Of a stretch of DNA of 64,000 bases, positions 8,533 to 16,368 are shown in pieces. The notes beneath the pieces were generated by a model that was not told the origin of the DNA, did not search any database, and saw nothing but the letters and a program-made list of their open reading frames with translations. The translations under genes and the position numbers were made by a program. The stretch's first letter is position 1; each line of letters begins with the position of its first letter. The stretch is from Phycisphaeraceae bacterium (GTDB lineage: Bacteria; Planctomycetota; Phycisphaerae; Phycisphaerales; UBA1924): NCBI GenBank assembly GCA_019636495.1, contig JAHBXL010000011.1:62001-126000 (forward strand), written 5' to 3'.

Positions 8533-9948
8533 ATGACCGCCCTTGCACGTCCAAGATCAGCCTCGCCCGCGTTCACACAGGGCGCCCTTCTGCCGCTCGG
8601 CGTGATCGTCGCCCTCGCGGGTGGGTGCGCATCTCTCGATCCGACTCCCGACATCCGCAGGGCCTCCGCGACTGTCGGGGAGCGCTCGGGAGTCGCCGCG
8701 AACTGGTCCGAGCCCTGGGAGTCGGCACTGACCTCCTGGGACGGGCATGCACCGCTCTCGGTCGAGTCTGCCGTCGCGATGGCGCTGCGGAACAACCGCG
8801 AGATTCGCTCACAGGTCGAGCAGATCGCGGCATCGCGGGCCGACCTCGTACAGGCGGGGCTGCTCCCAAACCCGGTCGTCGGGTTGACGCTCCGCTTCCC
8901 GTTCGACCCCGTGAGCGGCGGGACGTTCATTGGCGCGCAGGTTGTGCAGTCATTCACGGCCCTATGGCTGCGCGACGGCAAGATGGCGGCCGCCGACGCA
9001 CGACTCAATCAGACCGTGCTCGACGTGTCCGACAGGGCCCTGCGCCTCGTCGCGGACGTGCGGTCTATCCACGCGAACATCGAGTTCGGGCAGCGGGCCG
9101 TGTCGCTCTCGGATGAGAACCTCGCCACAATCCGCCGGAGCATCGAGTCGCTCGATGCCCGCGTGCGGGGAGGCGAGGGGACGACCCTTGATGTGAACCG
9201 CGCCAAGCAGCAGCTCGCCAAGGCCGAAGCGGACCGAGTCGTCGTGGTCCGCGACCTGGCCAAGGAGCGGCGTCGGATGCTTGAGCTGATTGGGTTCGCC
9301 AGCGAAGGCGCCGAGTGGTCGGCGGCGACCGACGGGACCATCGCCGGCACCCCGCTCGATGAAGCTTCGGTAATCGTTCTGGCGGGTTCGCAACGGCTCG
9401 ATGTCGCCGCCGCGAGGTCGATCGTGGAAGCGCAGCGCGCCGACTTGTCAGTCGAGGAAGGGAGGCGCCTGAAGGACTTCGGACTCGGTGCCGACTTCGA
9501 GCGTTCGGAGTCGGGGGAGAAGTCCATTGGGCCGGTGGTTGAGATCGGCATTCCGATCTTCGACACCAACAAGGCTCAGATTGCGCGGGCAGGGTCGCTC
9601 GCCCGTGCGGCGCTGGCCGCCTACGAAGCGACCACGCACCGGGCGGTGCGTGAGGCCCGCGTAGCGTGGGTCGAACTGGATAGCGCATCGCGGCTTGTCG
9701 CCCAGTACCGATCGGATGTGCTCGCGCTCTCCGAACGCAATCTCACGCTCGCCGAGTCGGCGCTCAAAGCGGGCCAGGCGGACGTCACCGTACTGCTCGA
9801 AGCCCAGCGCGAGCTGATCGACGCGCGGCGGGTGCTCAACGACCTGGAACGCGAAGAGGCGCTGGCCCGCGTCGCACTCGAACAGGCGGTCGGTGGTCGC
9901 TTGGTCGTTCCCGAGGGCGGGTCACCTGCGCAGGGAGGCGAGCGATGA
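8533..9948 (+). CDS. TolC/CusC-family outer-membrane efflux lipoprotein (first copy)
   Basis: This is the outer-membrane channel partner for the CusBA pump. Seen: 471 residues with a signal peptide and lipobox (LAGGC), two long repeated alpha-helical OEP domains rich in Ala/Glu/Arg heptads, and the conserved internal duplication. The ATG at 8533 has GGAGG just upstream; the longer open frame from 8332 is Arg/Thr-rich and overlaps the previous gene in another frame, so it was rejected. Known: lipid-anchored CusC-type factors form trimeric channels that dock onto CusB. A second TolC homologue lies at 16365-17825, so the island encodes two channels. Confidence 0.88.
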   Translation: MTALARPRSASPAFTQGALLPLGVIVALAGGCASLDPTPDIRRASATVGERSGVAANWSEPWESALTSWDGHAPLSVESAVAMALRNNREIRSQVEQIAASRADLVQAGLLPNPVVGLTLRFPFDPVSGGTFIGAQVVQSFTALWLRDGKMAAADARLNQTVLDVSDRALRLVADVRSIHANIEFGQRAVSLSDENLATIRRSIESLDARVRGGEGTTLDVNRAKQQLAKAEADRVVVVRDLAKERRRMLELIGFASEGAEWSAATDGTIAGTPLDEASVIVLAGSQRLDVAAARSIVEAQRADLSVEEGRRLKDFGLGADFERSESGEKSIGPVVEIGIPIFDTNKAQIARAGSLARAALAAYEATTHRAVREARVAWVELDSASRLVAQYRSDVLALSERNLTLAESALKAGQADVTVLLEAQRELIDARRVLNDLEREEALARVALEQAVGGRLVVPEGGSPAQGGER

Positions 9949-9984
9949 AGGTGTGCGTCCATCGTTGCGAGGAGGGTCAGGGTC

Positions 9985-10650
9985 ATGGATAACGCTGTCG
10001 CGCTCGTCCAAGCCTATCTGCGGGTCAACGGGTATCTCACCGTGACGGAGTACCCGATCGTCGAGTCGATCCCCGCCGGGGGCTTCCAGACGGCGACGGA
10101 CCTCGATGTGCTCGGGTTCCGTTTCGGACACTCGTGCACACTCCAGACGCCCGCGGGGTCGGACGGGGCTGGCGTGGTATGTGAGATCCAGACCGACCCG
10201 GGGCTGGATATTCACCCCGGCACACCGGACATGATCATTGGTGAGGTCAAAGAAGGTCGTGCGGTGCTGAACCGCGCGGCCTCGAACCCCGGCGTGCTCG
10301 CCGCCGCGCTGACCAGGTTCGGGTGCTGCGAGCCGACGCACGCGGTCGAGCTCGGGCATGCGCTCGTGCGGCACGGGCACGCGCAGACTCGCCACGGGCA
10401 CCGCGTCCGCCTGGTCGCCTTCGGATCGCTTCCGCCCGACGCTCCAGCGCGCGGCGTCAAGGTCGTGCTTCTCGGCACGATCATCGACTTCCTTCGTGCC
10501 TACTCGCGACAGCATTGGGCACAGCTGCAGTCCTCGGAGTCCAAGGACCCAGGTCTTAGTTTCCTAATGACACTCGAGAAGGCCGAGCGCGGGCGCCGCG
10601 CCCGGGCCGCATCCACCAGTTCCACAAGTTTGAAAGGAGATCGCTCATGA
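9985..10650 (+). CDS. Unknown protein, possible PD-(D/E)xK-like fold
   Basis: Not recognised with confidence. Seen: 221 residues, no signal peptide and no TM segment, so it is probably cytoplasmic. An N-terminal helix/strand region (residues 1-40) leads to DLDVLGFRF and, about 50 residues on, IIGEVKEG, which together have the D...ExK spacing of PD-(D/E)xK nuclease-like folds. Two adjacent Cys (GCCEPTH) and several His follow. The C-terminus is basic. It overlaps the start of the next gene by an ATGA junction, so it is translated with the metal operon. Inferred: a nuclease-fold or metal-responsive accessory protein; a catalytic role is unproven and the motif may be coincidental. Confidence 0.5.
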   Translation: MDNAVALVQAYLRVNGYLTVTEYPIVESIPAGGFQTATDLDVLGFRFGHSCTLQTPAGSDGAGVVCEIQTDPGLDIHPGTPDMIIGEVKEGRAVLNRAASNPGVLAAALTRFGCCEPTHAVELGHALVRHGHAQTRHGHRVRLVAFGSLPPDAPARGVKVVLLGTIIDFLRAYSRQHWAQLQSSESKDPGLSFLMTLEKAERGRRARAASTSSTSLKGDRS

Positions 10651-11642
10651 ATCGCTCTCGCACTTCGTTGATCGCCCTCGTCGTTGGTTTGGCATTGTCC
10701 GCGTCGGCCCTCGCTCAGTCACAGCCTCCCGCGGGGGTGGACCCGGCCACGCACGCGGCGCACGTCGCACAGGGGGCCGGCGCGCACCCCCAGCCGGCCG
10801 CGCAGCCGGTCGACAACGCGGAACTGGCCAAGCAGCTCGCGGAGCTCCGAGCTCAGATCGCGCAGCTCCAGGCCGCCCTCGCGCAGGGCAAGGCTGCCGG
10901 TGGCTCGCCGCAAACGATGCCCCAGGGCGGCATGAAGCAAGGCATGCCGATGGGCAAGTCGTCGATGCAGGGCACGGGCATGTCCCGCATGGGCAGCGGA
11001 TCGATGCCGCAGGGCAACTCAGGCACGTCCAGCATGCCCGGCATGTCCGGCGGAGGCTCGGGCATGATGGACGACATGATGGGCGGGATGAGCGGCGGTT
11101 CGGGAGGTATGTCCGGCGGCGGCGGCATGATGGGGATGATGGATCAGATGATGGGCATGGGCATGGCGCGCATGGGCGGCGGCATGAACACGGGGGGCAT
11201 GGCATCCGCCCTCCCCGGCTTCCCCGGCGCGTCGCACATTTATCACCTCGGGGCGACCGGCTTCTTCCTCGACCACGGTTCGCACATCACGCTGACGGTC
11301 GAACAGCAGAAGCAGCTGGGCGAGATCAAGGAACAGTCGCTGCTCGGCCAATCGACGCTTCAGCGGAAGATCGACCAAGCCGAGCAGGAGCTCTGGGACC
11401 TGACCGGCGCCGACGCACCGGACGCCGCCAAGGTCGAGGGGAAGGCCCGCGAGATCGAGCAGCTCAAGAGCGAGCAGCGCATCTCGTTCATCCGCGATGT
11501 CGGCAAGGCCGCCGCGGTGCTGACCGACGAGCAGCGCAAGCAGCTCACCGGCATGATGCCCGCGAACCCGGCCCCGGCCAATCAGCCCGGCGCGATGCCC
11601 GGTATGGGAGGTGGCGCTGGGGGTGGCATGAGCGACATGTGA
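10647..11642 (+). CDS. Met/Gly-rich periplasmic protein with Spy/CpxP-like LTxxQ motifs
   Basis: Seen: a signal peptide (about 1-23, SALAQSQ) and a short Gln/Ala-rich helix (around 53-83) precede a long Met/Gly/Ser-rich region (about 90-195, with repeated GMM, GGM and MGM units). A C-terminal helical domain carries two LTxxQ-type motifs (LTVEQQKQL and LTDEQRKQL). Known: LTxxQ helices define the Spy/CpxP/CnrX-like family of envelope stress and metal-binding proteins; Met-rich segments bind Cu(I) and Ag(I) in PcoE/SilE-type proteins. Inferred: a periplasmic copper/silver sponge or chaperone. A strong ribosome site (AAAGGAG) precedes the ATG, which overlaps the previous stop. The 331-residue length is large for a Spy homologue because of the Met-rich insert. 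Confidence 0.75.
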   Translation: MNRSRTSLIALVVGLALSASALAQSQPPAGVDPATHAAHVAQGAGAHPQPAAQPVDNAELAKQLAELRAQIAQLQAALAQGKAAGGSPQTMPQGGMKQGMPMGKSSMQGTGMSRMGSGSMPQGNSGTSSMPGMSGGGSGMMDDMMGGMSGGSGGMSGGGGMMGMMDQMMGMGMARMGGGMNTGGMASALPGFPGASHIYHLGATGFFLDHGSHITLTVEQQKQLGEIKEQSLLGQSTLQRKIDQAEQELWDLTGADAPDAAKVEGKAREIEQLKSEQRISFIRDVGKAAAVLTDEQRKQLTGMMPANPAPANQPGAMPGMGGGAGGGMSDM

Positions 11643-11690
11643 ATCACCCGACGAGCGCTCTCTGCGGCGCTCGAGGAAAGGAGCCGCGCA

Positions 11691-12041
11691 ATGTCCAAGC
11701 ACAATCCTCAATGCAAGCCCGGTGGGATCGTCGTGTCGATCAGGGCCCCCGAGGCAAAGGAAGTGTTCGTCGCCGGCACGTTCAACAACTGGAACGCCCA
11801 CGCTCAGCGCCTCAAGCGAACCGGCAAGGACGGGCACTGGGTCGCCACGCTCGACCTGCCGCCGGGCAGGTACGAGTACAAGTTCATCGTGGACGGTCGG
11901 TGGTGCTGTGAGCTGGGATGCGATGGTCCGTACAACGGCTGCCCGGGCTGCGTGCCCAATGAACTCGGGACCATGAACCGGACGCTCGTCGTCGGCGAGC
12001 CGGCACCTGAGCACGGCGTGGCGCTGGGCCAGCGATTGTGA
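11691..12041 (+). CDS. CBM48-like (AMPK glycogen-binding fold) protein with Cys-rich insert
   Basis: Seen: 116 residues with the CBM48/isoamylase-N signature, namely a strand, GTFNNW, then LPPGRYEYKFIVDGRW. The segment just after, where family members usually carry an NP-type loop, instead contains CCELGCDGPYNGCPGC, five Cys in about 16 residues. No signal peptide is visible. Known: CBM48 domains bind alpha-glucans in glycogen enzymes and AMPK beta subunits, and short single-domain versions occur in many bacteria. Inferred: the Cys cluster may bind copper or zinc, turning a carbohydrate-binding fold to metal buffering. It follows the Met-rich gene with its own ribosome site (AAAGGAG). Family call firm; function not known. 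Confidence 0.75.
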   Translation: MSKHNPQCKPGGIVVSIRAPEAKEVFVAGTFNNWNAHAQRLKRTGKDGHWVATLDLPPGRYEYKFIVDGRWCCELGCDGPYNGCPGCVPNELGTMNRTLVVGEPAPEHGVALGQRL

Positions 12042-12050
12042 GCCATTCCT

Positions 12051-12461
12051 ATGGACCCTGAGAAGGCGAGCCAAGTGCGGAGTGCGTGCGTGTGGGTGGT
12101 GATCCTCACGGTGCTGCACTTTGCGCTTGGGACGCGAACACACGCGGTCCACGGCCTGCACATCCTGCTGGCGGGCCTCTTTCTCGTGCCGGTGATCCTG
12201 GCGGCGGCGGCGATGGAACGTCGAGGCGGTCTCATCGCCGCCGCTGTGGTCAGCGTCGCCTATCTCGCGCACCTCCTTTGGAGTTGGCGGGGCTCGCCGC
12301 TCGTCAACGCCGACCAGTTCGCTTGGCCACTGGTGTACGCCGTGGTTGGGCTGACTTCGGGCCACCTCGTTCACATGGCCAACTTCCGCAAGTGGCAGCG
12401 CGACGAGGTGATCCGCCGCGCGTACGAGGAGGAGCAGCGGAGAAAGAGTGCCCCGCCATGA
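12051..12461 (+). CDS. Small four-helix membrane protein of unknown function
   Basis: Seen: 136 residues with about four predicted hydrophobic helices (roughly 12-28, 36-54, 58-78 and 88-106) and a charged Arg/Glu-rich C-terminal tail at 112-136, so it is an inner-membrane protein. The shape resembles the four-TM input domains of some sensor kinases, but no kinase or other catalytic domain follows. The stop overlaps an in-frame ATG of the next gene at 12458. Its place directly upstream of the reductase-cytochrome genes suggests it works with them, perhaps as a membrane anchor; this is inference. I do not recognise the family. Confidence 0.6.
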   Translation: MDPEKASQVRSACVWVVILTVLHFALGTRTHAVHGLHILLAGLFLVPVILAAAAMERRGGLIAAAVVSVAYLAHLLWSWRGSPLVNADQFAWPLVYAVVGLTSGHLVHMANFRKWQRDEVIRRAYEEEQRRKSAPP

Positions 12462-12514
12462 CTAACCCTCCCGCCAAGCTCTTAGGCGAAGATCGACCCT
12501 CCCCGGAGAAGCCC

Positions 12515-14365
12515 ATGATCGCGCGTGTCATCGATAGAGCGACTCGCAGCCGCCTGATGGCGGCTGTCGTCATGGTGCTTCTGGTCGCACCGACGCTGTG
12601 GGCCCAGGTCAGCCCTGAAGAGCACGCCAAGCACCACCCGCAGGGAGGTGCGCCGCAGCAGCCCGGCGGTACTCCTTCGGGTCCTCCCGGTGGCATGGCG
12701 GGCATGATGGAGGGGATGGGAGCGCCGCCCAAGGAGCTCTACCCGCGCCTGATGGAGCTGCCGTCCCTTACGCCTGAGCAGAGGGAAGAAATGCAGCGTG
12801 CGGCGCACGAGCGGATGGAGTCGGGTACCAAGATGATGGCCGAGGCGATGGACATCCTCCTGACCCGGGCGGGTGTCAACGACTACGCGGCTATGCAAGA
12901 CGCGATGAACCGGCTCCGCGAGGGGGCCGCGAGATTTGACAGTGGTCTCAGCACCCATCGAGCGATCAGTGAGGGCCGTTCTCCGCAGGACGTCGGTCTG
13001 CAATGGTTCAAGGGGCAGATGAATCTGGCGGAGCCGCCTGTGACAGGACGGCACGGGTGGTTGGGCTGGTCGGTCGAGCACTGGATCGTCATGATCGGGC
13101 TCGCGGCGTTCGCCGTGGTGATGGTCGGAATGTACTTTGTCAAGATGCGCCGCGCCACGGCCCTGCTTCGCCGCTTGACGGAGCCGCCGCCGGGCTCAGC
13201 GCTCGCGGCCACACCGGCCGCGGCAACTGGCGCAGCACAGCAAACCGCGGCGCCGCGCGTCCCGTCCGAATCGACTCCGCCTCCGCCCTCTTCGGAGGGT
13301 GTCGACGGAGTGATCGGCCCCTGGAGCGGCTCCCTTCGCGTCTCGAATGTGTTCGCTGAGACGCCCTCGATCAAGACCTTCCGCCTCGTTGACCCCTCTG
13401 GAGGCTCCATCCCGTTCGCGTTTGTGCCGGGGCAGTTCCTGACGCTCGCCGTCGCGCTGGCTGGGAAGACGACCAAACGCGCATACACCATCGCGTCGTC
13501 CGCGGCCCAGCGAGATTACGTGGAGATCACCATCAAGCGGGAGGAACTCGGCGTCGTGTCCCGCTATCTCCACGACCGAGTTGCACCCGGCGATCTGCTC
13601 CAGATCGCAGCACCGCAGGGCCGTTTCACCTTCTCCGGAACGGACGCGGACAGCATCGTGCTGATCGGCGCGGGTGTCGGGATCACACCGCTGATGTGCA
13701 TCGTCAGGACACTGACAGACCGAGGCTGGAACAAGGACATCTTCCTTCTGTTTGCGTGCAGGACTTCGGGCGACTTCGTGTTCCGCGACGAGCTCGAGCA
13801 TCTCCAACGGCGGCACCCCAATCTGCATGTCGTCGCCACGATGACCCGGGCTGAGGGCACGGTCTGGATGGGTCCAAAGGGCCGCCTGACCAAGGAGCTG
13901 ATCGCCCAGTCCGTTCCCGACATCTCCACTCGGCGGGTGCATATCTGCGGGCCCGCACCGATGATGGACGCCACCCGCGCCGTTCTTCTGGAACTCGGTG
14001 TCCCAAGCAACCAGATTCGAACCGAGGCATTCGGCCCGTCCGAGCGGAAAGACACCCGCCAATCCGCGGTGCAGACCGCGATGGTGGAGGCGTCGCCGGA
14101 GACCACCCCCGTGGTTTCTTTCGCCATCTCAGGAAAGGCTGCGCCGCTCCCAGCGGATACCTCTGTGCTTGAGGCCGCCGAGCATGTGGGCGTGTCGATC
14201 GACAACTCCTGCAGGGCAGGGACCTGCGGCCAGTGCAAGGTAAGGCTGCTCAAGGGGTCCGTCACGATGGCCGTCGAGGACGCGCTCGCGCCGGAGGAGA
14301 AGGCCCGCGGCATCATCCTCGCTTGTCAAGCCAAGGCGACCCGCAACATCGAGGTGGAGGCCTAA
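12515..14365 (+). CDS. Membrane-tethered FAD/NAD(P)H reductase with 2Fe-2S ferredoxin domain
   Basis: Seen, in order: a signal or anchor segment (about 1-27); a His- and Met-rich exported domain with an LTPEQ motif near residue 85; a TM helix at about 188-212; a linker; an FAD-binding ferredoxin-reductase domain (RAYTIAS motif, about 270-385); an NAD(P)-binding domain (GAGVGITPL, then CGPAPMMDA); and a plant-type 2Fe-2S domain with C566, C571, C574 and C604. Known: this order of FAD, NAD and 2Fe-2S modules moves electrons between NAD(P)H and an acceptor. Inferred: the reductase side is cytoplasmic and passes electrons to the next membrane protein. An upstream ATG (12458) overlaps the previous stop, but 12515 has GGAGAA before it and starts at the signal segment. 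The Spy-like exported domain fused to a reductase is odd. Confidence 0.8.
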   Translation: MIARVIDRATRSRLMAAVVMVLLVAPTLWAQVSPEEHAKHHPQGGAPQQPGGTPSGPPGGMAGMMEGMGAPPKELYPRLMELPSLTPEQREEMQRAAHERMESGTKMMAEAMDILLTRAGVNDYAAMQDAMNRLREGAARFDSGLSTHRAISEGRSPQDVGLQWFKGQMNLAEPPVTGRHGWLGWSVEHWIVMIGLAAFAVVMVGMYFVKMRRATALLRRLTEPPPGSALAATPAAATGAAQQTAAPRVPSESTPPPPSSEGVDGVIGPWSGSLRVSNVFAETPSIKTFRLVDPSGGSIPFAFVPGQFLTLAVALAGKTTKRAYTIASSAAQRDYVEITIKREELGVVSRYLHDRVAPGDLLQIAAPQGRFTFSGTDADSIVLIGAGVGITPLMCIVRTLTDRGWNKDIFLLFACRTSGDFVFRDELEHLQRRHPNLHVVATMTRAEGTVWMGPKGRLTKELIAQSVPDISTRRVHICGPAPMMDATRAVLLELGVPSNQIRTEAFGPSERKDTRQSAVQTAMVEASPETTPVVSFAISGKAAPLPADTSVLEAAEHVGVSIDNSCRAGTCGQCKVRLLKGSVTMAVEDALAPEEKARGIILACQAKATRNIEVEA

Positions 14366-14368
14366 GCG

Positions 14369-15133
14369 ATGCAGGAACGCGAACGTGCCATCGTGACCGG
14401 CCTGGTCCTGCTCCTCCTGGTGCTGGTGCTGGGGTTCTACGTCCACCGAGATCCTCGTTTCCCGGGCAGCCTGGCGGGAGGTGTGCTGGGGCTGTCGGCC
14501 GCGGCGCTGATGCTCGTGCCGCTGGCGTACCTCCTTGTGAAGCGCATCCCACCGATCAAGCGATCCGTGACCCGCGCGATCTCGATGCGGACACTCCTGG
14601 CCATCCACATCTACGCCGGCATCCTGGGTCCGATCCTCGGCGTGCTGCACAGCGGTCACCGGTTCCAGAGCCCATTGGGCATCGCCCTCACATCGATGAT
14701 GTTGATCGTCGCTCTGAGCGGGTTTGTGGGCCGCTACCTCATGTCCCGAATGTTGATGGACATGCGGGACCGCCAGCAGATGCTGGCCGGGCTGCGCGTC
14801 GCCTACGAGCGAACCGCCGGCGAACTGGCGAAAGAACCCGAGAGGGCCGGGAAGCTCAGGCCGTTCGCGGGCTTCTTCACCCGTCTGGCGGCCCCCTTCT
14901 TCATTCACGATCCCGGGCTGGCCGGGACCTCCGGGCTTGGCGTACAGGCACGGGCGGTTCGACTGTCCGAATCGATCGCCGATGTCGAGTACGCCATCAA
15001 GACCCAGGAGGTAATGAAGGGCGCCTTCGGCCGGTGGCTTGCGTGCCACATCGTCATCGCGGTGGTGCTGTATGCGCTGCTGGCCATCCATATCTGGTCC
15101 GCGTGGTACTTCGGAATCCGGTGGCTGCCATGA
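14369..15133 (+). CDS. Five-TM membrane protein with candidate heme-binding His pairs
   Basis: Seen: 254 residues with about five TM helices (near 8-27, 32-55, 68-98, 102-125 and 218-248). Intramembrane His occur in the third helix (AIHIYAG, then LHSGH) and in the last (CHIVIAV, then AIHIWSA), a pattern typical of b-type heme ligation in ferric-reductase or cytochrome-b-like proteins. A cytoplasmic or periplasmic helical loop lies between. It starts 3 bases after the FAD/2Fe-2S reductase gene, and the multiheme cytochrome start overlaps its stop by ATGA. Inferred: it carries electrons across the membrane from the reductase to the periplasmic cytochrome. Exact family assignment is uncertain. 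Confidence 0.7.
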   Translation: MQERERAIVTGLVLLLLVLVLGFYVHRDPRFPGSLAGGVLGLSAAALMLVPLAYLLVKRIPPIKRSVTRAISMRTLLAIHIYAGILGPILGVLHSGHRFQSPLGIALTSMMLIVALSGFVGRYLMSRMLMDMRDRQQMLAGLRVAYERTAGELAKEPERAGKLRPFAGFFTRLAAPFFIHDPGLAGTSGLGVQARAVRLSESIADVEYAIKTQEVMKGAFGRWLACHIVIAVVLYALLAIHIWSAWYFGIRWLP

Positions 15134-15939
15134 AGAAGATCGAAATCCTCTATGCCGTCGTCACAGTTGGAGCGCTCGGAGCGGCCGCGGCGCTCCCGTT
15201 CATCTCCCACCGAGGAGGAACACAGGCCGCTCCGGGTTGGGCGGACTTCGTCAGCCCGGGCAAACTCTCGGCCAAGCACGAGTTCCTCGCTTCGAACTGC
15301 GAGGCTTGCCACACGCCGCACCGAGGTCCAACCGCGGACAAATGCATCGCCTGTCACGCGAGCGGGGGCGCGACCGAAGGTCTCTTGGCCAAGCAGAGCA
15401 CGCGATTCCACGCTGATATCGGCGACTGCTCCGAGTGTCATGTTGAGCACTTGGGCCACGAACACCGCCCGGTCTTGATGGTTCACGAGCAGTTGGTTCG
15501 CGCGGCGACCCGCGCCGCATCGAACACCCCGCCGTCGACCGCTGATGCGACCGCGATTCTTGATGCGATTGCGCGTGCCTCGCGGGCTACGCCTCCACAT
15601 GGGCGGATTTCGCCCCGCGAGCTGACACTTGACTGCAACTCGTGCCACGCGAACCAGGACCCGCACCGGGGCTTGATGGGGACGGGCTGCGCGTCTTGCC
15701 ACGCGACCAGCGCGTCGGCGGGAGGGTGGAACATTCCGGAGTTTCGCCATCCATCGTCCCTCTCGACCGATTGTGCCTCGTGCCACCAGGCCCCGCCGAG
15801 CCACTACATGGAGCACTTCAGCATGATCTCGATGAAGGTGGCAGGGATCGAGCACGCCGACGTGAGCCAGTGCTTCCTCTGCCACAAGACCAATTCCTGG
15901 AACGACATCAAGGGCGTCGGCTGGTACAAGCACCACTGA
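15130..15939 (+). CDS. Periplasmic seven-heme c-type cytochrome
   Basis: Seen: a signal-anchor N-terminus (about 1-27) and seven CxxCH heme sites: CEACH, CIACH, CSECH, CNSCH, CASCH, CASCH and CFLCH. There are extra His that could be distal ligands. The total is 269 residues, with an Ala/Thr-rich linker between the third and fourth hemes that suggests two heme domains. Known: CxxCH binds heme c after export, so this protein acts outside the cytoplasmic membrane as an electron wire or terminal reductase. The ATG overlaps the stop of the preceding membrane gene, strongly implying co-translation. Inferred: it is the periplasmic end of an electron conduit fed by the FAD/2Fe-2S reductase. The acceptor is unknown; a metal ion or another cytochrome is possible. 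Confidence 0.88.
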   Translation: MKKIEILYAVVTVGALGAAAALPFISHRGGTQAAPGWADFVSPGKLSAKHEFLASNCEACHTPHRGPTADKCIACHASGGATEGLLAKQSTRFHADIGDCSECHVEHLGHEHRPVLMVHEQLVRAATRAASNTPPSTADATAILDAIARASRATPPHGRISPRELTLDCNSCHANQDPHRGLMGTGCASCHATSASAGGWNIPEFRHPSSLSTDCASCHQAPPSHYMEHFSMISMKVAGIEHADVSQCFLCHKTNSWNDIKGVGWYKHH

Positions 15940-15984
15940 AGATCCAAGGCCTGAGGCACCGTCCCCACCCTTCGCAGGCAGAAC

Positions 15985-16368
15985 ATGCTCACACTTGTCA
16001 TCAACACCATCGTCCGCGCCATCGAAGTGATCGCCGCCGTGATGATCGCGGCTTCCGTTGCGATAGCAGCGGTCGAGATGGGCGTCGCCTTGGCGCGTCG
16101 CGCCGTTCCGGAGCGCCTTACACAAGTCCGCCTCGCGCTCGCGGAGCGGCTCGTGCTCTCCCTGGAGTTCCTCATCGCCGCGGACATTCTGAAGACTGTG
16201 CTTGCGCCGACGCTTGACCAGCTTGCCGTGCTGGGTGGCGTGATCCTCATACGCACGGTTCTGAGTCTGAGCATCGCGTATGAACTCCGCAGATCGGCGG
16301 CCCATGCCGTCCCGGCAGCGCATTCCCCATATCCGGCGGAACCCCAGGTCTCGGAGGCCACCCCATGA
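15985..16368 (+). CDS. DUF1622-family small membrane protein
   Basis: Seen: 127 residues with three hydrophobic helices (about 5-32, 52-76 and 80-98) and the LxLExLIAADIxKT core typical of DUF1622 proteins, then a Pro/Ala-rich tail. The stop overlaps the ATG of the TolC-type gene that follows (ATGA), so the two are coupled. Known: DUF1622 members are small inner-membrane proteins of unknown function, often of this length. The ribosome site before the start is weak. Its presence between the cytochrome and the second TolC gene gives no clear function. Confidence 0.7.
   Translation: MLTLVINTIVRAIEVIAAVMIAASVAIAAVEMGVALARRAVPERLTQVRLALAERLVLSLEFLIAADILKTVLAPTLDQLAVLGGVILIRTVLSLSIAYELRRSAAHAVPAAHSPYPAEPQVSEATP

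Noticed and set aside
9944..9991. Tiny frame beginning MKVCVHRC at the end of the first TolC gene
   Set aside because: Fifteen codons only, overlaps the neighbouring gene, and has no leader or stop-coupled function visible.
12086..12457. Upstream extension of the FAD/2Fe-2S reductase frame
   Set aside because: It overlaps the small membrane protein gene in another frame and is Arg/Gly-rich; the start with GGAGAA at 12515 fits better.
14905..16323. 472-residue open frame on the minus strand
   Set aside because: It is antisense to the cytochrome, DUF1622 and second TolC genes and has no domain.
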